Source of the DNA: Panopea generosa
Taxonomy: Eukaryota; Mollusca; Bivalvia; Adapedonta; Hiatellidae
Direction: 5' to 3'
Assembly (NCBI GenBank): GCA_029582155.1
Contig: CM055899.1
Span: 81,809,556-81,873,555 of the forward strand
DNA: 64,000 nucleotides
Shown here: positions 15,401 through 30,400 of the stretch, piece by piece
Numbering within the stretch: position 1 is the first letter of the stretch
How the letters are laid out: every line of letters begins with the position of its first letter
Made by a program: the position numbers and the translations under genes
The notes under the pieces: generated by a model
The model's database searches: none
Told to the model about the DNA's origin: nothing
Seen by the model: the letters and a program-made list of their open reading frames with translations, nothing else

Positions 15401-18400
15401 ACCCAGGATTTCAGAAGTTGGTTGGTAGGATAGGTAGTTTTGTTTGTTTGCCTGTTCAAACCCAGGATTTCAGAGTTGGTTGGTAGGATAGGTAGTTTTG
15501 TTTGTTTGCCTGTTCAAACCCAGGATTTCAGAAGTTGGTTGGTAGGATAGGTACTTTTGTTTGTTTGCCTGTTCAAACCCAGGATTTCAGAGTTGGTTGG
15601 TAGGATAGGTAGTTTTTTTGTTTGCCTGTTCAAACCCAGGATTTCAGAAGTTGGTTGGTAGGATAGGTAGTTTTGTTTGTTTGCCTGTTCAAGCCCAGGA
15701 TTTCAGAAGTTGGTTGGTAGGATAGGTGGTTTTGTTTGTTTGCCTGTTCAAACCCAGGATTTCAGAAGTTGGTTGGTAGGATATGTAGTTTTGTTTGTTT
15801 GCCTGTTCAAACCCAGGATTTCAGAAGTTGGTTGGTAGGATAGGTAGTTTTGTTTGTCTGATGAACAAAGTAAAACCCTTTTATATGAAAATAACATTAA
15901 CAGATTTAAATAATATTTATAAAAAAAATTTTGGATCAGCTTTTTCTAAATTGGTAGGTAGCACATGTAAAAGCAAATCAACATTTTTTAAAAAATTCTG
16001 TTCTGGACCTAAGATAGAAAAATGTACAAGGCAGAAGTTTTGTCGGCAATACAGACGTATATATTACCAGTGATAAAGACAATGGATCTACAAATATTTC
16101 TTTTCTTTATAAAATGACTTGGTCAAGGACACACCACACAGGGCAACAATATAAAACCTACAGCACTCTGATCTTGGGTCTGATGCTCCACCAATACTTA
16201 AACATGTGCTAAACCAGGGATCGTATTCACCAACCATTCTCGACACTTTTCTCAGACGTTGGCTTGAAAATACCAAATTTCAACCTTAGATTTCTAGTTT
16301 ACAATGACATATAGTAAAAGAACACTTATGAGAATTTATTTGCTTATATATTAGAACTGTTGACCTCAAATAATAGTCTCCAAGTGTGTTTTTCAAAATT
16401 CATTCTTGAGTTCAAGTCTAAGAATATTCTTAAGAATAGTTTGTGAATACTAACCCTCGTCACTCCAGATAACATTTTTGATAAGAGAGTATTTTACCCC
16501 CAAAATTGAAAAGATGGGGGTATTCATCTCCCAGATTTTCAGATGTGAGGGTAATGAAGCATACAGCTGTAAGATACACTAAAATCTTACATATTGCAAA
16601 ATTCAGAATTTTCATTTATTTCAGTTAAAAACTTTACTTACTTATATGATATTATTTAGATTAAGTAATTTACACTTTCATTTGCTATCTAAGACACATG
16701 AGTCTCAAAGATATTAACCCTTTACTTCATATAGACACCTTTGGACACCTCTAATATAGACGCCTTTAGAAACTGCTTATATAGAAGGCTTTTGAATTAT
16801 TGGATGAATTATGTTTATATTAACTGACAGTGGAAAACAGTGCAGGAAGATTGCTTGTTACGAGCAATCTGAACTCTTCCTGCACTGTTTTCAAAGACCT
16901 TCTGTGATTGGTGTGTGAAAATGCGTATCTGTGGAGTACAGGGTTAAATCATTATACATGTACTTTAAATAAGGTTTTTCATATTTCAATTCAGAAAATT
17001 TGTTTTAAAGGAGTAACTTTACCCCAAACTTTTAAAAGTAAGCGATAAATTTACCTCCATTTTTTGAAAACTAAGGGGTATTTAGTTAGATCATGAGGGT
17101 AAAATACCCGCAAAATCACCTTATCTGCATGGACCACTGATCACTGGGAATTGGTAAGGTAATATACAGGTGTATATTTTAACAGCATGCATGGCAATCA
17201 TTTATATTAAAGAGAACAATTATAACAAATATTTATATTGAAAGGACATTTTGCAAAAACTGATACCAAATAGACAGCAATTTTATAAATATTATAATAT
17301 TACACTTGGGTAAGTTTGTGAGAGAATATTGTGTGAAAATCAACACATTTTAATGATATTTGATAACACAACTCTTAGTGACAGAAGAGTTTTCGTTTGT
17401 TTTTCTTGGGTTACAGATATATTTTAAAAACTTTCACACATGAAGTTTTTTGACCGAGGCAAACTTGAACCCATAAACATAGCAGTAAGAGATTGGTTAA
17501 AATTGTAACTTTACTGCTGTATTATAAAAGTTATGGACGCAAGGCCAGAAATGGCATTTCTTTCAAATAACCATTTAAAACATGCAACATTTTTGGAGGT
17601 TGTAAATTGCCATGTGTCCCTTAAATATTCAATAAACTGCCATAGAAGTAATCGTAACAGGCTTACCTTGGACAGTCCAATCCTGTAGTTAAGCTTGTCA
17701 ATATCCAGGTTCTCCACTATCTGTATCACTGCCTGCAAGACATAAACATCTCAGGTAATTAAGGGGTATATATCTCAGGTCATTAAGTGGTATATCTCAG
17801 GTCATCACGTGGCATATCTCAGGTCATCAAGAAGTATATCTCTGGTCATTAAGTAGTATATTTCAGGTCATTAAGTGGTATATCTCAGGTCACCAAGAGG
17901 TATATCTCAGGTCATTAAATGGTATATATCTCAGGTCATTAAGTGGTATATCTCAGGTCATCAATAGGTATATATCTCAGGTCATTAAGTGGTATATCTC
18001 AGGTCATCAAGAAATATATCTCAGGTCATTAAGTGGTATATCTCAGATCATCAAGTGGTATATCTCAGGTTATCAAGTGGTATATCTCAGGTCATTAACT
18101 GGTGTATCTCCTATCATCAAGTGGTATATCTCAGGTCATAAAGTGGTATATCTCAGGTCATAAAGTTGTATATCTCAGGTCATTAAGTGGTATATCTCAG
18201 ATCATCAAGTGGTATATCTCAGGTTATCAAGTGGTATATCTCAGGTCATTAAGTGGTGTATCTCTTATCATCAAGTAGTATATCTCAGGTCAACAAGTGG
18301 TATGTATCAGGTCATGAGTTGTATATCTCAGGTCATTCAGTGGTATATCTCAGGTCATTAAGTGGTATATATCAGGCTAATAGGTGACTTATTTCAGGCT

Positions 18401-21400
18401 AATAAGTGATGTATCTCAGGCAAATAAATGGTTTATCTAGTGGCATATCTCGGATCAAATATGATTTATCTCATGCTTATAAGTGACTTATTTCAAGTCA
18501 ATAAGTGAAACATCTCGTGGAAAGAATACCACAATTTCGTTAATTCTAAGAAGTTTGGTAAGGTTTGATTGATTGATTGAATATTTTGCATCATTTTTAT
18601 GCAATCTAGGGCTAACAGATGACCAGTTAAGCTAACCACTGTTTCCTGGGATCCTGAAAGGTTAACTAGTACTCGAGCACATCTCATCTTCGCAAGTAAC
18701 TGATAATTTCCCCACTTGAATCAGCGGTGAGAGACGTATGATAATGAGACACAATGTTGTATATCAATCATCAGTTGGCGGACAGGGAATTGAACTAACA
18801 ACACCTGGAGTGATAAGTTTGGTCACGTCTACCAGTACTTAAATTATGGATTTAATGTAAGAGTCGCACCAAAACTGATCCTTACAAATCACTTCCTGCA
18901 GTCCCTGCTGCTGAGGCAGAACCTTAAACACTGCTTATAAAACATATGTTTAATTTTACACTTCAAAATGTAGATTGAATGGTCAACCACAGCCCAATAT
19001 TTTATATATTCAAATTATAAATTGAATGGTCAACCACAGTCCAACACATTCAAATTATAAATCAAATTGTCAACCACAGTCCACCACTTCAAATTATAAA
19101 TCAAATGGTCAACCACAGTCCACCACATTCAAATTATAAATCAAATTGTCAACCACAGTCCACCACATTCAAATTATAAATCGAATGTCAACCACAGTCC
19201 ACCACATTCAAATTATAAATCGAATGTCAACCACAGTCCACCACATTCAAATTATAGATTGAATGACCAAGCACCGTAAACCACTGTTCTACACCAACTC
19301 CAAATAGTCCATTATTAACTCATCACTTGTTTTTGTGTATGAATCATTGCCGGACTTCCCTGTAGCTCCATATACAGCCAGTCTAACCCGCAACAACGTA
19401 ACAATCCAACAATCACTTCAAGTAAACATTTAAGTAAACAGCACTACTAAAAACATTTTAAACTTTTTATCGCAAAAAAAAAGAAGAAGAAAACACTCTT
19501 TGATGATTTTTTTTACAAACAAACTTACGTTCAATTGAAATTAACTGTTTAAAAAAACTGTGATAAAAAATAACATGTCTTGGATAAAAAAAAAAAGAGT
19601 AAAAATTCAAAGTTAAAAAAAAAGATAATTTTAAGGTGAAACATTCATTTAAAGAATGTCTTGACATGATATCGGGTTACTACATAGTGTCTTAGAAGTC
19701 AACTGTGATATATCACCATTCAAGCTTTTGTAGAACCAATGTAAAGTTGTAAATAAAGGTGGCAAAATATTTACACTTCAAATGAAATACACTGCCATCG
19801 TTTCTGTGACATGATAAAATTGTGCTGAGTTTTAAAAAAACAAATAAAAAAATATTTCATACATATTTGTTTTTCTGGATGGCTGGTATTGTGTTGAAGC
19901 ATATTTGTCTAAACAATCGACTCAATGTTTAAATATTTCACACCAAAATCACTTTATTTTTTATCAGTTGTTTTATCAAAAGATCAATAGTTAACAGGGC
20001 AAATCTTTGTGAAATATCAAAAACAAGTCGACTTAGCATAAGCAACCATGATCAAAATTCATAGATAAATCACATGAAATCTATCAAATACCCACTGTGA
20101 TGTAAGCCAAGTATTGGCCAAAAGCCACTTTTTTACTAACAACAAAGTGAGCAATCATTGTGTTCCAAGTCATGCTCTGAGCTCCAGTTATCACTCAATT
20201 CCCGATGTACAATTACCAAAATTTAATTGATGCATCAATGAGGTATCAATACAATTTTTTTTTAAATGGGTTCAATGCCATTTTTAACACATTACAGTTA
20301 TAGATGTTGAAATGGAAATAAAGAAATAATATAATACACATGTACAGTCAAACGTTAATACAAGTTAATTTGCACTGAAAGCATAAACATGGGAAGTAGC
20401 AAATGTGGCTGCTTAATACAGGTGACTTCTTACACAGGTAATATGACATCCATTATTTTGATATTTTAAGTCTGAGAAGAGCTACCATTCTTTACACAAT
20501 ATATTGCACACTTTCTCTCATGTAGTTTTTGGACCGAGCTGAGCTGGAACCAACACCTAAACAGTGAGAGGTTAGTGATCTTAGCACATTTTACACCTTT
20601 CAGCCATACTGAACATCAAAAAATGTTACTTCAATTATTAATAAAATACAAGCAGTTTAATATTTGAACCACTTTGACAAAAAAACTAGCCTTATAATTA
20701 TCACGTCATTATATATTATGTAGTACTTACATACATTCTTTAGCATGGTTGATATTCCATTGATGTTTTGGCTTATCTCAACAAACTATTTTAAAATCTA
20801 TTATATAATGACTTATCTAGGGAATCATTTTTTTTCTACCTTAAATATTTAGTAAATTGACCAACCACAGCAGCTGTTGTAAATCCGTTAAAAACATCAA
20901 ATCCGGAATATGATAATCCAAAAATAAGAGAATAACCCCAAGATCCAGAACCTTAAAACTTGTTTTATAACTTGAACTTATAGGTAATAAGTGGATAGTG
21001 GAATGAACATTTAATGCACTATGTAATACACCAGCTATGTTAAAAGGCCCCCGGGTCAACATCTGTCAATGTTATCATAATATTGTGCAATTTTCAATAA
21101 AACTCTAAAATTCAATATCATGTAATATTTGTTTATTTCTGCCTAATTTATCCCTGTAACTGAATCACAATAGAAACACTTGATGTGCAGAATAAAAGAA
21201 TCAACTGTCATTCTAACCACAATAAATAAGTAAATAATAAAAATCTTTTATGTTTTAATTCACAAGTTGCACAGCTTACCGTAGAAATGTAAACACTGAT
21301 TGAGAGATAACCCACAAAGACACATCCCAGATGACAATAATAGTCAACCAAACACTTTGTAGAAGTTATAAAAGGTTATGTCAAAATTACTTTTCTACTT

Positions 21401-24400
21401 TTCTTGATTTTCTTTGATCACATAACAGAAGATTTACAAGCGTGAACTGATGACAATTATTTGACAATATTTGGCTGTAAATTTTAAATCTAAATGCACT
21501 TCTTTTCATGTCTTCTCATTCTTACCTTTTATGAAATCAGTTTCAAACACATCAATATTCATTTAAATTGGATCAAGTCTGTTTAGTGTTTTAAATGAAA
21601 TGCAAACAACTAAATGAAGGGTTATATTAGCATCATTTCTGTCCGAGCTGCAGCCATTGTCTGGGAAACACCGACACATCAATCAAACATGGACAAGTCT
21701 AATGAATGATCAAAATATAATCTTGTATGTAATTTAAAGAAATCAGTAGCTTTGACTGACTGTATGTATGAATGAATGAATGAATGAATGAATGAATGAA
21801 TGAATGAATGAATGAATGAATGAATGAATGAATGAATGAATGAATGGTGTTTTATGGCACATGAACAGATAAATAGGTCATTTTGTGCTGCAAAGAAGGA
21901 ATATCTTATTTTCAAATTCAAAGTAAACATTAAACGATAGGCAGACAGTATAAGTCAAATCACATTTTATAGATTGATTTCACTAAAATGACAGATAAAT
22001 TTATATTTTATCAACAAATTATCAATGAATAATAATAAATCCTTAAATTTATTTTGTGTTTTAGCTTACCATTAATGACAGAAATAAATTTTCATTTTAT
22101 CATTAAATTTTCATTGAATAATCCAAAATTCACAAATTTTATTTAAATGTAATAGATTTCAATTCCTAATGTTAAGCTTACCGATTTCTCTGGCATATCC
22201 TGCGCAGGACGCACTCCTGGTGGTATTAAGCCTTCAAATCGCTGAATAAATTCTCCAAAGTTTATATGATCCGGGAAGCCTGAAATTGTGATCATGATTT
22301 GGATTGTTACCTGTCCATGTAACTCAGGTTTAAACAGCATGATTATGTAACTCAACAACAGAACAATGCACCCATAACACACACATGGCAATAACAATGT
22401 TTACTTTAAATTTCATTGTTACCAATCCTGTTATACTTCTGTCAACCATAATGTGTAAGTTAGTATGGATATACTGATGGGAACAGTGAGATGTTACTGA
22501 GGATGAATTTTGTTAAAGAAACACACAGCAATGTCAAAATTCATTTTAATCCTATCTAGGAATCAAATCATTCTTTACACCAGTGAACAAACAACCATAT
22601 GGTTACAACCCTATAGAGATACCATACGGAGATACAACCATATGGATACAGCCATATAGATATACAACTATATGGATACAACCATATAGAGATACAACCA
22701 TATAATATACAACCATATGGAGATACAACCATATAAAGATACAACCATATGGAAATACAACCATATAGAGATACCATATGGAAATACAACCATATGGGAA
22801 AACAGCCATAAAGATACAACCATACAGAGATACAACTATACATACAACCATATTAACATACAACCATATATAGATACAACCATATTAACATACAACCATA
22901 TGGAGATACAACCATACAGAGATACAACCATATGAACATACAACCATACAGAGATACAACAATATATACATACAACTATATAGAGATACAACCATATATA
23001 CATACAACTATATAGAGATACAACAATATATACATACAACTATATAGAGATACAGCCATATATACATACAACTATATAGAGATACAACAATATAAAGATA
23101 TAACCATATAGATATACAACCATATGGAGATACAACCATATGAAGATACAACCATACAGAGATACAACCATATGAAGATACAGCCATATAGAAATACAAC
23201 CATATAGAGATACAACCATATATACATACAACTATATAGAGATACAACCATATGTAGATACAGCCATATAGAAATACGACCATAAAGAGACACAACCATA
23301 TTGAGATACAATCATATCAACATACAACTATATAGAGATACAACCATATGGATATACAACCATATGAACATACAGAGATACAACCATACAGAGATACAAC
23401 CATATCAACATACAACCATATAGAGATACAACCATATGAATATACAGAGATACAACCATATGGAGATACAGCCATATAGAAATACAACCATATGGAGATA
23501 CAACCATATCAACATACAACCATATTATGAACAAACAATTATATGGAGATTAAACCGTATGGAAATGTGAATTGTTAGGTGTTACTATCTCAAACTCTAT
23601 ATTTAACAAAATTTTAAAAATTTTTTAAACCTAGGTGTTATTTTACCAATTTTAATATCAGTAAAAAAAAAATTACTCTTTTGTTGGACTTTTTTCTCTC
23701 ATATTGAAATGGAAAAGTGATTTCAGTCATAGATGACCACATGTGTAAAATAAGACACCCGGATTTAAATTTATTTATTTGAAATTGATTGTGAAACAAG
23801 TTCTTGTAACTTAGAAAAATGACATACAAATCTTCTTGTGTAGAGCCAGTACTAAGCATATGCAGATAAAGAGTCTTGTTCAAGGACAGTGCACATAGCC
23901 GTGGTGCAGGATCAGACCCAGGATCCTCCGATACTTGGTCTGATGCTCTATCACTGGACCACGCGTTCCACACATAGCCGTGGTGCAGGGTCAGACCCAG
24001 GATCCTCCGATACTTGGTCTGATGCTCTATCACTGGACCACGTGTTCCACACATAGCCGTGGTGCAGGATCAGACCCAGGATCCTCCAATACTTGGTCTG
24101 ATGCTCTATCACTGGACCACGCGTTCCACACATAGCCGTGGTGCAGGATCAGACCCAGGATCCTCCAATACTTGGTCTGATGCTATATCACTAGGCCATG
24201 CATTCCACACATTACCGTGGTGCAGGATCAGACCCAGGATCCTCCAATATTTGGTCTGATGCTCTATCACTGGGCCATGCGTTCCACACATTACCGTGGT
24301 GAAGGATCAGACCCAGGATCCTCCGATACTTGGTCTGATGCTCTATCACTGGACCACGCGTTCCACACATAGCCATGGTGCAGGATCAGACCCAGGATCC

Positions 24401-27400
24401 TCCAATACTTGGTCTGATGCTCTATCACTGGACCACGCATTCAACACATACCCATGGTGCAGGATCAGACACAGGATCCTCCGATACTTGGTCTGATGCT
24501 CTATCACTGGACCACGCGTTCCACACATAGCCGTGGTGCAGGATCAGACCCAGGATCCTCTGATACTTGGTCTGATGCTCTATCACTGGACCACGCGTTC
24601 CACACATAGCAGTGGTGCAGGATCAGACCCAGGATCCTCCAATACTTGGTCTGATGCTCTATCACTGGACCACGCGTTCCACACATAGCAGTGGTGCAGG
24701 GTCAGACACAGGATCCTCCAATACTTGGTCTGATGCTCTATCACTGGACCACGCGTTCCACACATAGCCGTGGTGCAGGATCAGACCCAGGATCCTCCAA
24801 TACTTGGTCTGATGCTCTATCACTGGACCACGCGTTCCACACATAGCCGTGGTGCAGGATCAGACACAGGATCCTCCAATACTTGGTCTGATGCTCTATC
24901 ACTGGACCACGCGTTCCACACATAGCCGTGGTGCAGGATCAGACCCAGGATCCTCCGATACTTGGTCTGATGCTCTATCACTGGACCACGCGTTCCACAC
25001 ATAGCCGTGGTGCAGGATCAGACACAGGATCCTCCGATACTTGGTCTGATGCTCTATCACTGGACCACGCGTTCCACACATAGCCGTGGTGCAGGATCAG
25101 ACCCAGGATCCTCCGATACTTGGTCTGATGCTCTATCACTGGACCACGCGTTCCACACATAGCCGTGGTGCAGGATCAGACCCAGGATCCTCCGATACTT
25201 GGTCTGATGCTCTATCACTGGACCACGCGTTCCACACATAGCAGTGGTGCAGGATCAGACCCAGGATTCTCAGATACTTGGTCTGATGCTCTATCACTGG
25301 ACCACGCGTTCCACATATACCCGTGGTGCAGGATCAGACCCACAATCCTCCGGTACTTGGTCTGATGCTCTATCACTAGACCACGCGTTCAACATATACC
25401 CGTGGTGCAGGATCAGACCCACAATCCTCCGGTACTTGGTCTGATGCTCTCTCACTGGACCACGCGTTCCACATATACCCGTGGTGCAGGATCAGACCCA
25501 CAATCCTCCGGTACTTGGTCTGATGCTCTATCACTAGACCACGCGTTCAACATATACCCGTGGTGCAGGATCAGACCCACAATCCTCTGGTACTTGGTCT
25601 GATGCTCTTTCACTAGACCACGCGTTCCACACATTACCGTGGTGCAGGATCAGACACAGGATCCTCCAATACTTGGTCTGATGCTCTATCACTGGACCAC
25701 GCGTTCCACACATAGCAGTGGTGCAGGACCAGACCCAGGATCCTCCAATACTTGGTCTGATGCTCTATCACTGGACCACGCGTTCCACACATAGCCGTGG
25801 TGCAGGGTCAGACACAGGATCCTCCAATACTTGGTCTGATGCTCTATCACTGGACCACGCGTTCCACACATAGCCGTGGTGCAGGATCAGACACAGGATC
25901 CTCCGATACTTGGTCTGATGCTCTATCACTGGACCACACGTTCCACACATACCCATGGTGCAGGATCAGACCCACAATCCTCCGGTACTTGGTCTGATGC
26001 TCTATCACTAGACCACGCGTTCAACATATACCCGTGGTGCAGGATCAGACCCACAATCCTCCGGTACTTGGTCTGATGCTTTATCACTGGACCACGCGTT
26101 CCACATATAGCCGTGGTGCAGGATCAGACCTAGGATCCTCCGATACTTGGTCTGATGCTTTATCACTGGACCACGCGTTCCACATATACCCGTGGTGCAG
26201 GATCAGACCCACAATCCTCCGGTACTTGGTCTGATGCTCTATCACTAGACCACGCGTTCAACATATACCCGTGGTGCAGGATCAGACCCACAATCCTCCG
26301 GTACTTGGTCTGATGCTCTATCACTAGACCACGCGTTCCACACATACCCATGGTGCAGGATCAGACCCAGGATCCTCCAATACTTGGTCTGATGCTCTAT
26401 CACTGGACCACGCGTTCCACACATAGCCGTGGTGCAGAATCAGACCCAGGATCCTCCAATACTTGGTCTGATGCTCTATCACTGGACCATGTGTTCCACA
26501 CATAGCCGTGGTGCAGGATCAGACCCAGGATCCTCCGATACTTGGTCTGATGCTCTATCACTGGACCACGCGTTCCACACATACCCGTGGTGCAGGATCA
26601 GACCCAGGATCCTCCGATACTTGGTCTGATGCTCTATCACTGGACCATGTGTTCCACATATACCTTTCAGGCATATAAAAAAGTTATGTTCTTTTCCAAA
26701 TTAAAAATATTAAGGGCCTTCATCTGTACCAGATATTTTTTTTTAAATTTGCATCATGTGGATACATAATTCCACAAATAATATTATGTGAAAATTTGAC
26801 TTAGTTTTGTATGTATGCCTTCATTTGGACAGTATTTCAGTTATTTAATAATGGTCAGTGCCTCTTATCATTGTTCCAGGGATTCGCTAGGCAGTTAACC
26901 AGTTTAAGACACATCTTACCTCTGCAAGTCACTGACTACTTCCCCACATATTCAGACATAGAAGATTGACATGTATGAACCTTAAAACGAAATTCATAGG
27001 CCAATCATCATAGAAACTGTGGTCAGATGGGGATTCAAACTCACAACCCAGGGATTGACAGTCAACCATATTACCGACTGACCTAACAAAGGCACGTATG
27101 CCTCCTCAACTTGTCTCTAGTCGTATTCACCAACCATTCTTGAGACTAACCTTAAACTCGAGCTTGAAGTCCCAAATTTCAACCTTAGATGTCTAGTTTA
27201 CCCTGATGGATGGAATAACTTGTACGAGTTTATTTGACTATATATTAGGTGTTTCTGCATGCTTGCAAATATTTGCCTTAAAAAAATGGTCTCCAAGTGG
27301 GTTTTTCAAAATTCATTTTTGAGTTAAAAACTAAGAATATTCTGAAGAATGGTTGTAGCTTCCCTATAATTATGTGTGTATAATTACTCCTGATGTGTGA

Positions 27401-30400
27401 AGGGACTTACCTTGTCTGTGTATCCGGACTGACTCCAATATTTCATTGCCCCTGAACTGACCCCTTACAAGAGTTACATTTATCAGAATATCATCAGGTT
27501 TCTCGGGGGTCATATCTGGATTTCTAAGATCACAGAGCCCGGCGTTGGCTTGTGGCAGTATACAGTGGATGAAGTGGCACTTTGTTTTCCGCAGGGTCTC
27601 TATGATGGTGTCCTGTAATGAAAACAAGAACTTGTCACTGCAATGTCACGCGAGAATCTTCATGCATACAAGGTTGAGATGATGATGATAATTATCAAAC
27701 CTGAAATTGTGCTTTTTTTTTTTTATTATTGGAATTGAGGCTCTGTTGAGGGTGAGCATGTCAATTTTATTTTTACACAGGGGTAAGATAGAAATATCTC
27801 ACACCAGAATATAGCAGATATCTATATACATTTTAGTGAGAAATTAATATCATAAAGACTATTTTATCGAATTATAAGAAATTATGCAAATTTTAATTTT
27901 TCAAAGAAATGCACCACTCATTCTACTCACCACTTGAAATTTGACCTGGAGACACATGGACCTCTTCTTGAGACCTGCTGTTCCTGACATGAAGGTTCTC
28001 CTCATGCTGCCAACCCTACGTAGTGAAGTGGACCCTTCCATGCCCACAATGGACCCACTCACCATACCACCTACAGGGGCCTTCACACTGTTGAACAGCT
28101 CCTTGATGTTGGACCTGGAATGAGAGGGTTGACACAATAACAGGTTGTAAAACAATATCTGCATCACAGACTTGCATAGAAGAATCATTGTCACTGAAAC
28201 AACAATAATTGTTTGTTTAAGCCTTCTATTTTTAGTATATAACGGCCCTCAGTGCACCTAATCATCGTTCCTGAAACCTAGCACTAGACACACATTACTT
28301 CTGCAAGTCACTGACTACTCCTCACATATTTACAGGTGAAAGGTTCATGGCAGACAACCCTAATTCATGGCCAATCATCACAGAGGCTGTAGCCAGACGG
28401 GGATTCAAACTCACGGTTCCTTGACTGACAGTCAAACCAATAACCAGCTGAGCTAGCAGGGCCCGGCTTAAAGAGACTAATAAATATATTGGCAAACTAT
28501 TCACTGTAACATTCAAAGGCTCTTTTCTTGTAATCTAAAATTAATGTTTTGAGTTAGCAAAATGTTCAATTTAAAATAATTGCAGTCTGAAGCAAAACAT
28601 CAAGTAATTTTCTTATACAATACAGTCCTGATACAACACAAAACTTGAATATAACATGTTTTTTTCTATGGCTCCCAAATTGAAAATTTATATTTTCAAC
28701 CAGATTTATTAAATATTCACGTTATGACAATTGATGAAATTGTTAAGTTCGAAACTTGTTACATTTTTGCCAACTGTAACGTCTTTTTGCATCAACTACA
28801 CCTAAATAATTATGTTTAATATGATATATAACTATATAAATGAGAGGCAATGCCTTTGTCAATCATCACAGAGACTGTTACAGGGCAGTATTCAAACTCA
28901 CAACTCCTGGAGTGATAGTCAGACCCAGCTACTGACTGAGCTAACCATGCCCTGTCCAAATCATGTAAAGATGTGATTATGGAGAGAGGCAGACTTACAA
29001 CAGCTTTAAGTACAAATATTGACATTACTCACTTTTTCGACTCCTGAAGGACCTGAGTGGCCACCTTGCTGATGGGGTTTTCCCTGCACATCTTGAGCCA
29101 GCCACTGGCATTGTAATGAACTGGGTTGGTTCCCTGGAAGTGATTCAGGATGAAAGTGTTGCCGAGCGATGAAGCTTTTCTCAACAGACTGTCACCTGGA
29201 GAAAATTGTATTTACATTTTTAATAATGCATGTATACAGAAATAGACATAAAGATTAAGAAGCTAAGAGCAGACAGTCATGTTAAAAGTTTTCCTCACAG
29301 ACTGTCACCTGGGGAAATTGTATTTAAAATTTGAATTATAAACAAATAAACAAAGATTAAGATTCAAGATTCAAAATTCTTTATTCAGTAATTTAAACAG
29401 ATAATGTTTCTAAGGAAATGTGCAGACAGTCATATAAAATCAGAAACTGTTTTTTTAAATTGTTTGGTTGGGTGATTCCCTAAACCTATCCTACAAAAGG
29501 TTAAAACATTTTATTTCGTTAAAAATTCACATTTTCACCAAAGCAATAATTTAACCTCACTGCCTACTTCATTTTTAATACATCACAGGACTGGTTACAT
29601 ATGACATCCAGTTTTATTGGTGAAGAAAGACACCCAAGATGCATATACATGACTCTGAATAGAACCAATTAAGTGACCATCTTTTTGCAAATACCTGCTG
29701 AATTTCCTCACATAAAGTATTTGGGCTGACCTGGGCTCAAATTCATGTCCTCTTTGGTGAAAGCTAAGTGATCTTAAGATTTCACCAATAGAAGCCCCTT
29801 GTAAATTATTTTGAGGTTTTTAAGTATATACTGGGGAATTTGGGAAATGAAACAGTAAACATACACCTTTACAAGCATGTCCTGATTGCTCATAAAACTA
29901 ACTACCAGGAAGAGGAAGGACACTTCAACTTACGTTTCACTTTCTGTTCACCATGGTAACCAAAGAATCTATCCATAAATGTGTCTTCTGTTGACCCTGG
30001 GAAGATGGCTTCCTCGTCAAGAATCCAAAGTAATCCTTTTTTCTCAGACTCACGCACCTCAGGTGTTGATGTTCTCACCTAAAAAAATTTACAAAAATGT
30101 GAAGCCGGTGCACTATTAATATAATTACATTCATTAAATAGGACAAAACTCACAATGTTAGTGTGGTTAATATATAAAATATTTGAAAGAAAATAAGACT
30201 TTATTATACATGTATTATAAACATAATAATAATCAACAGTCTAAGGCATACAAAAAATTATGGTGTGTAAAACTGGTAATTATTTTTATCCTATACCAGA
30301 TTTTGAGATTTCAAAAATAATTTCTTTAATATTTAATTTAATTTTACTTTAACTATTAACTATTTTTATGTTTTTATTTAATGTTGCTTAAATTCCTCGA

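Noticed and set aside
22568-23534. Minus-strand ORFs rich in [10 protein letters not shown], resembling membrane segments
   Set aside because: Translation of a 16-bp minisatellite in shifting frames; hydrophobicity is a composition effect.
23893-26660. CRISPR-like array or cluster of tRNA genes
   Set aside because: The units abut with no unique spacers, so it is not CRISPR. The tRNA-like unit has a degraded B box and no pairing acceptor stem, and it matches a SINE head, so it is not a set of functional tRNA genes.
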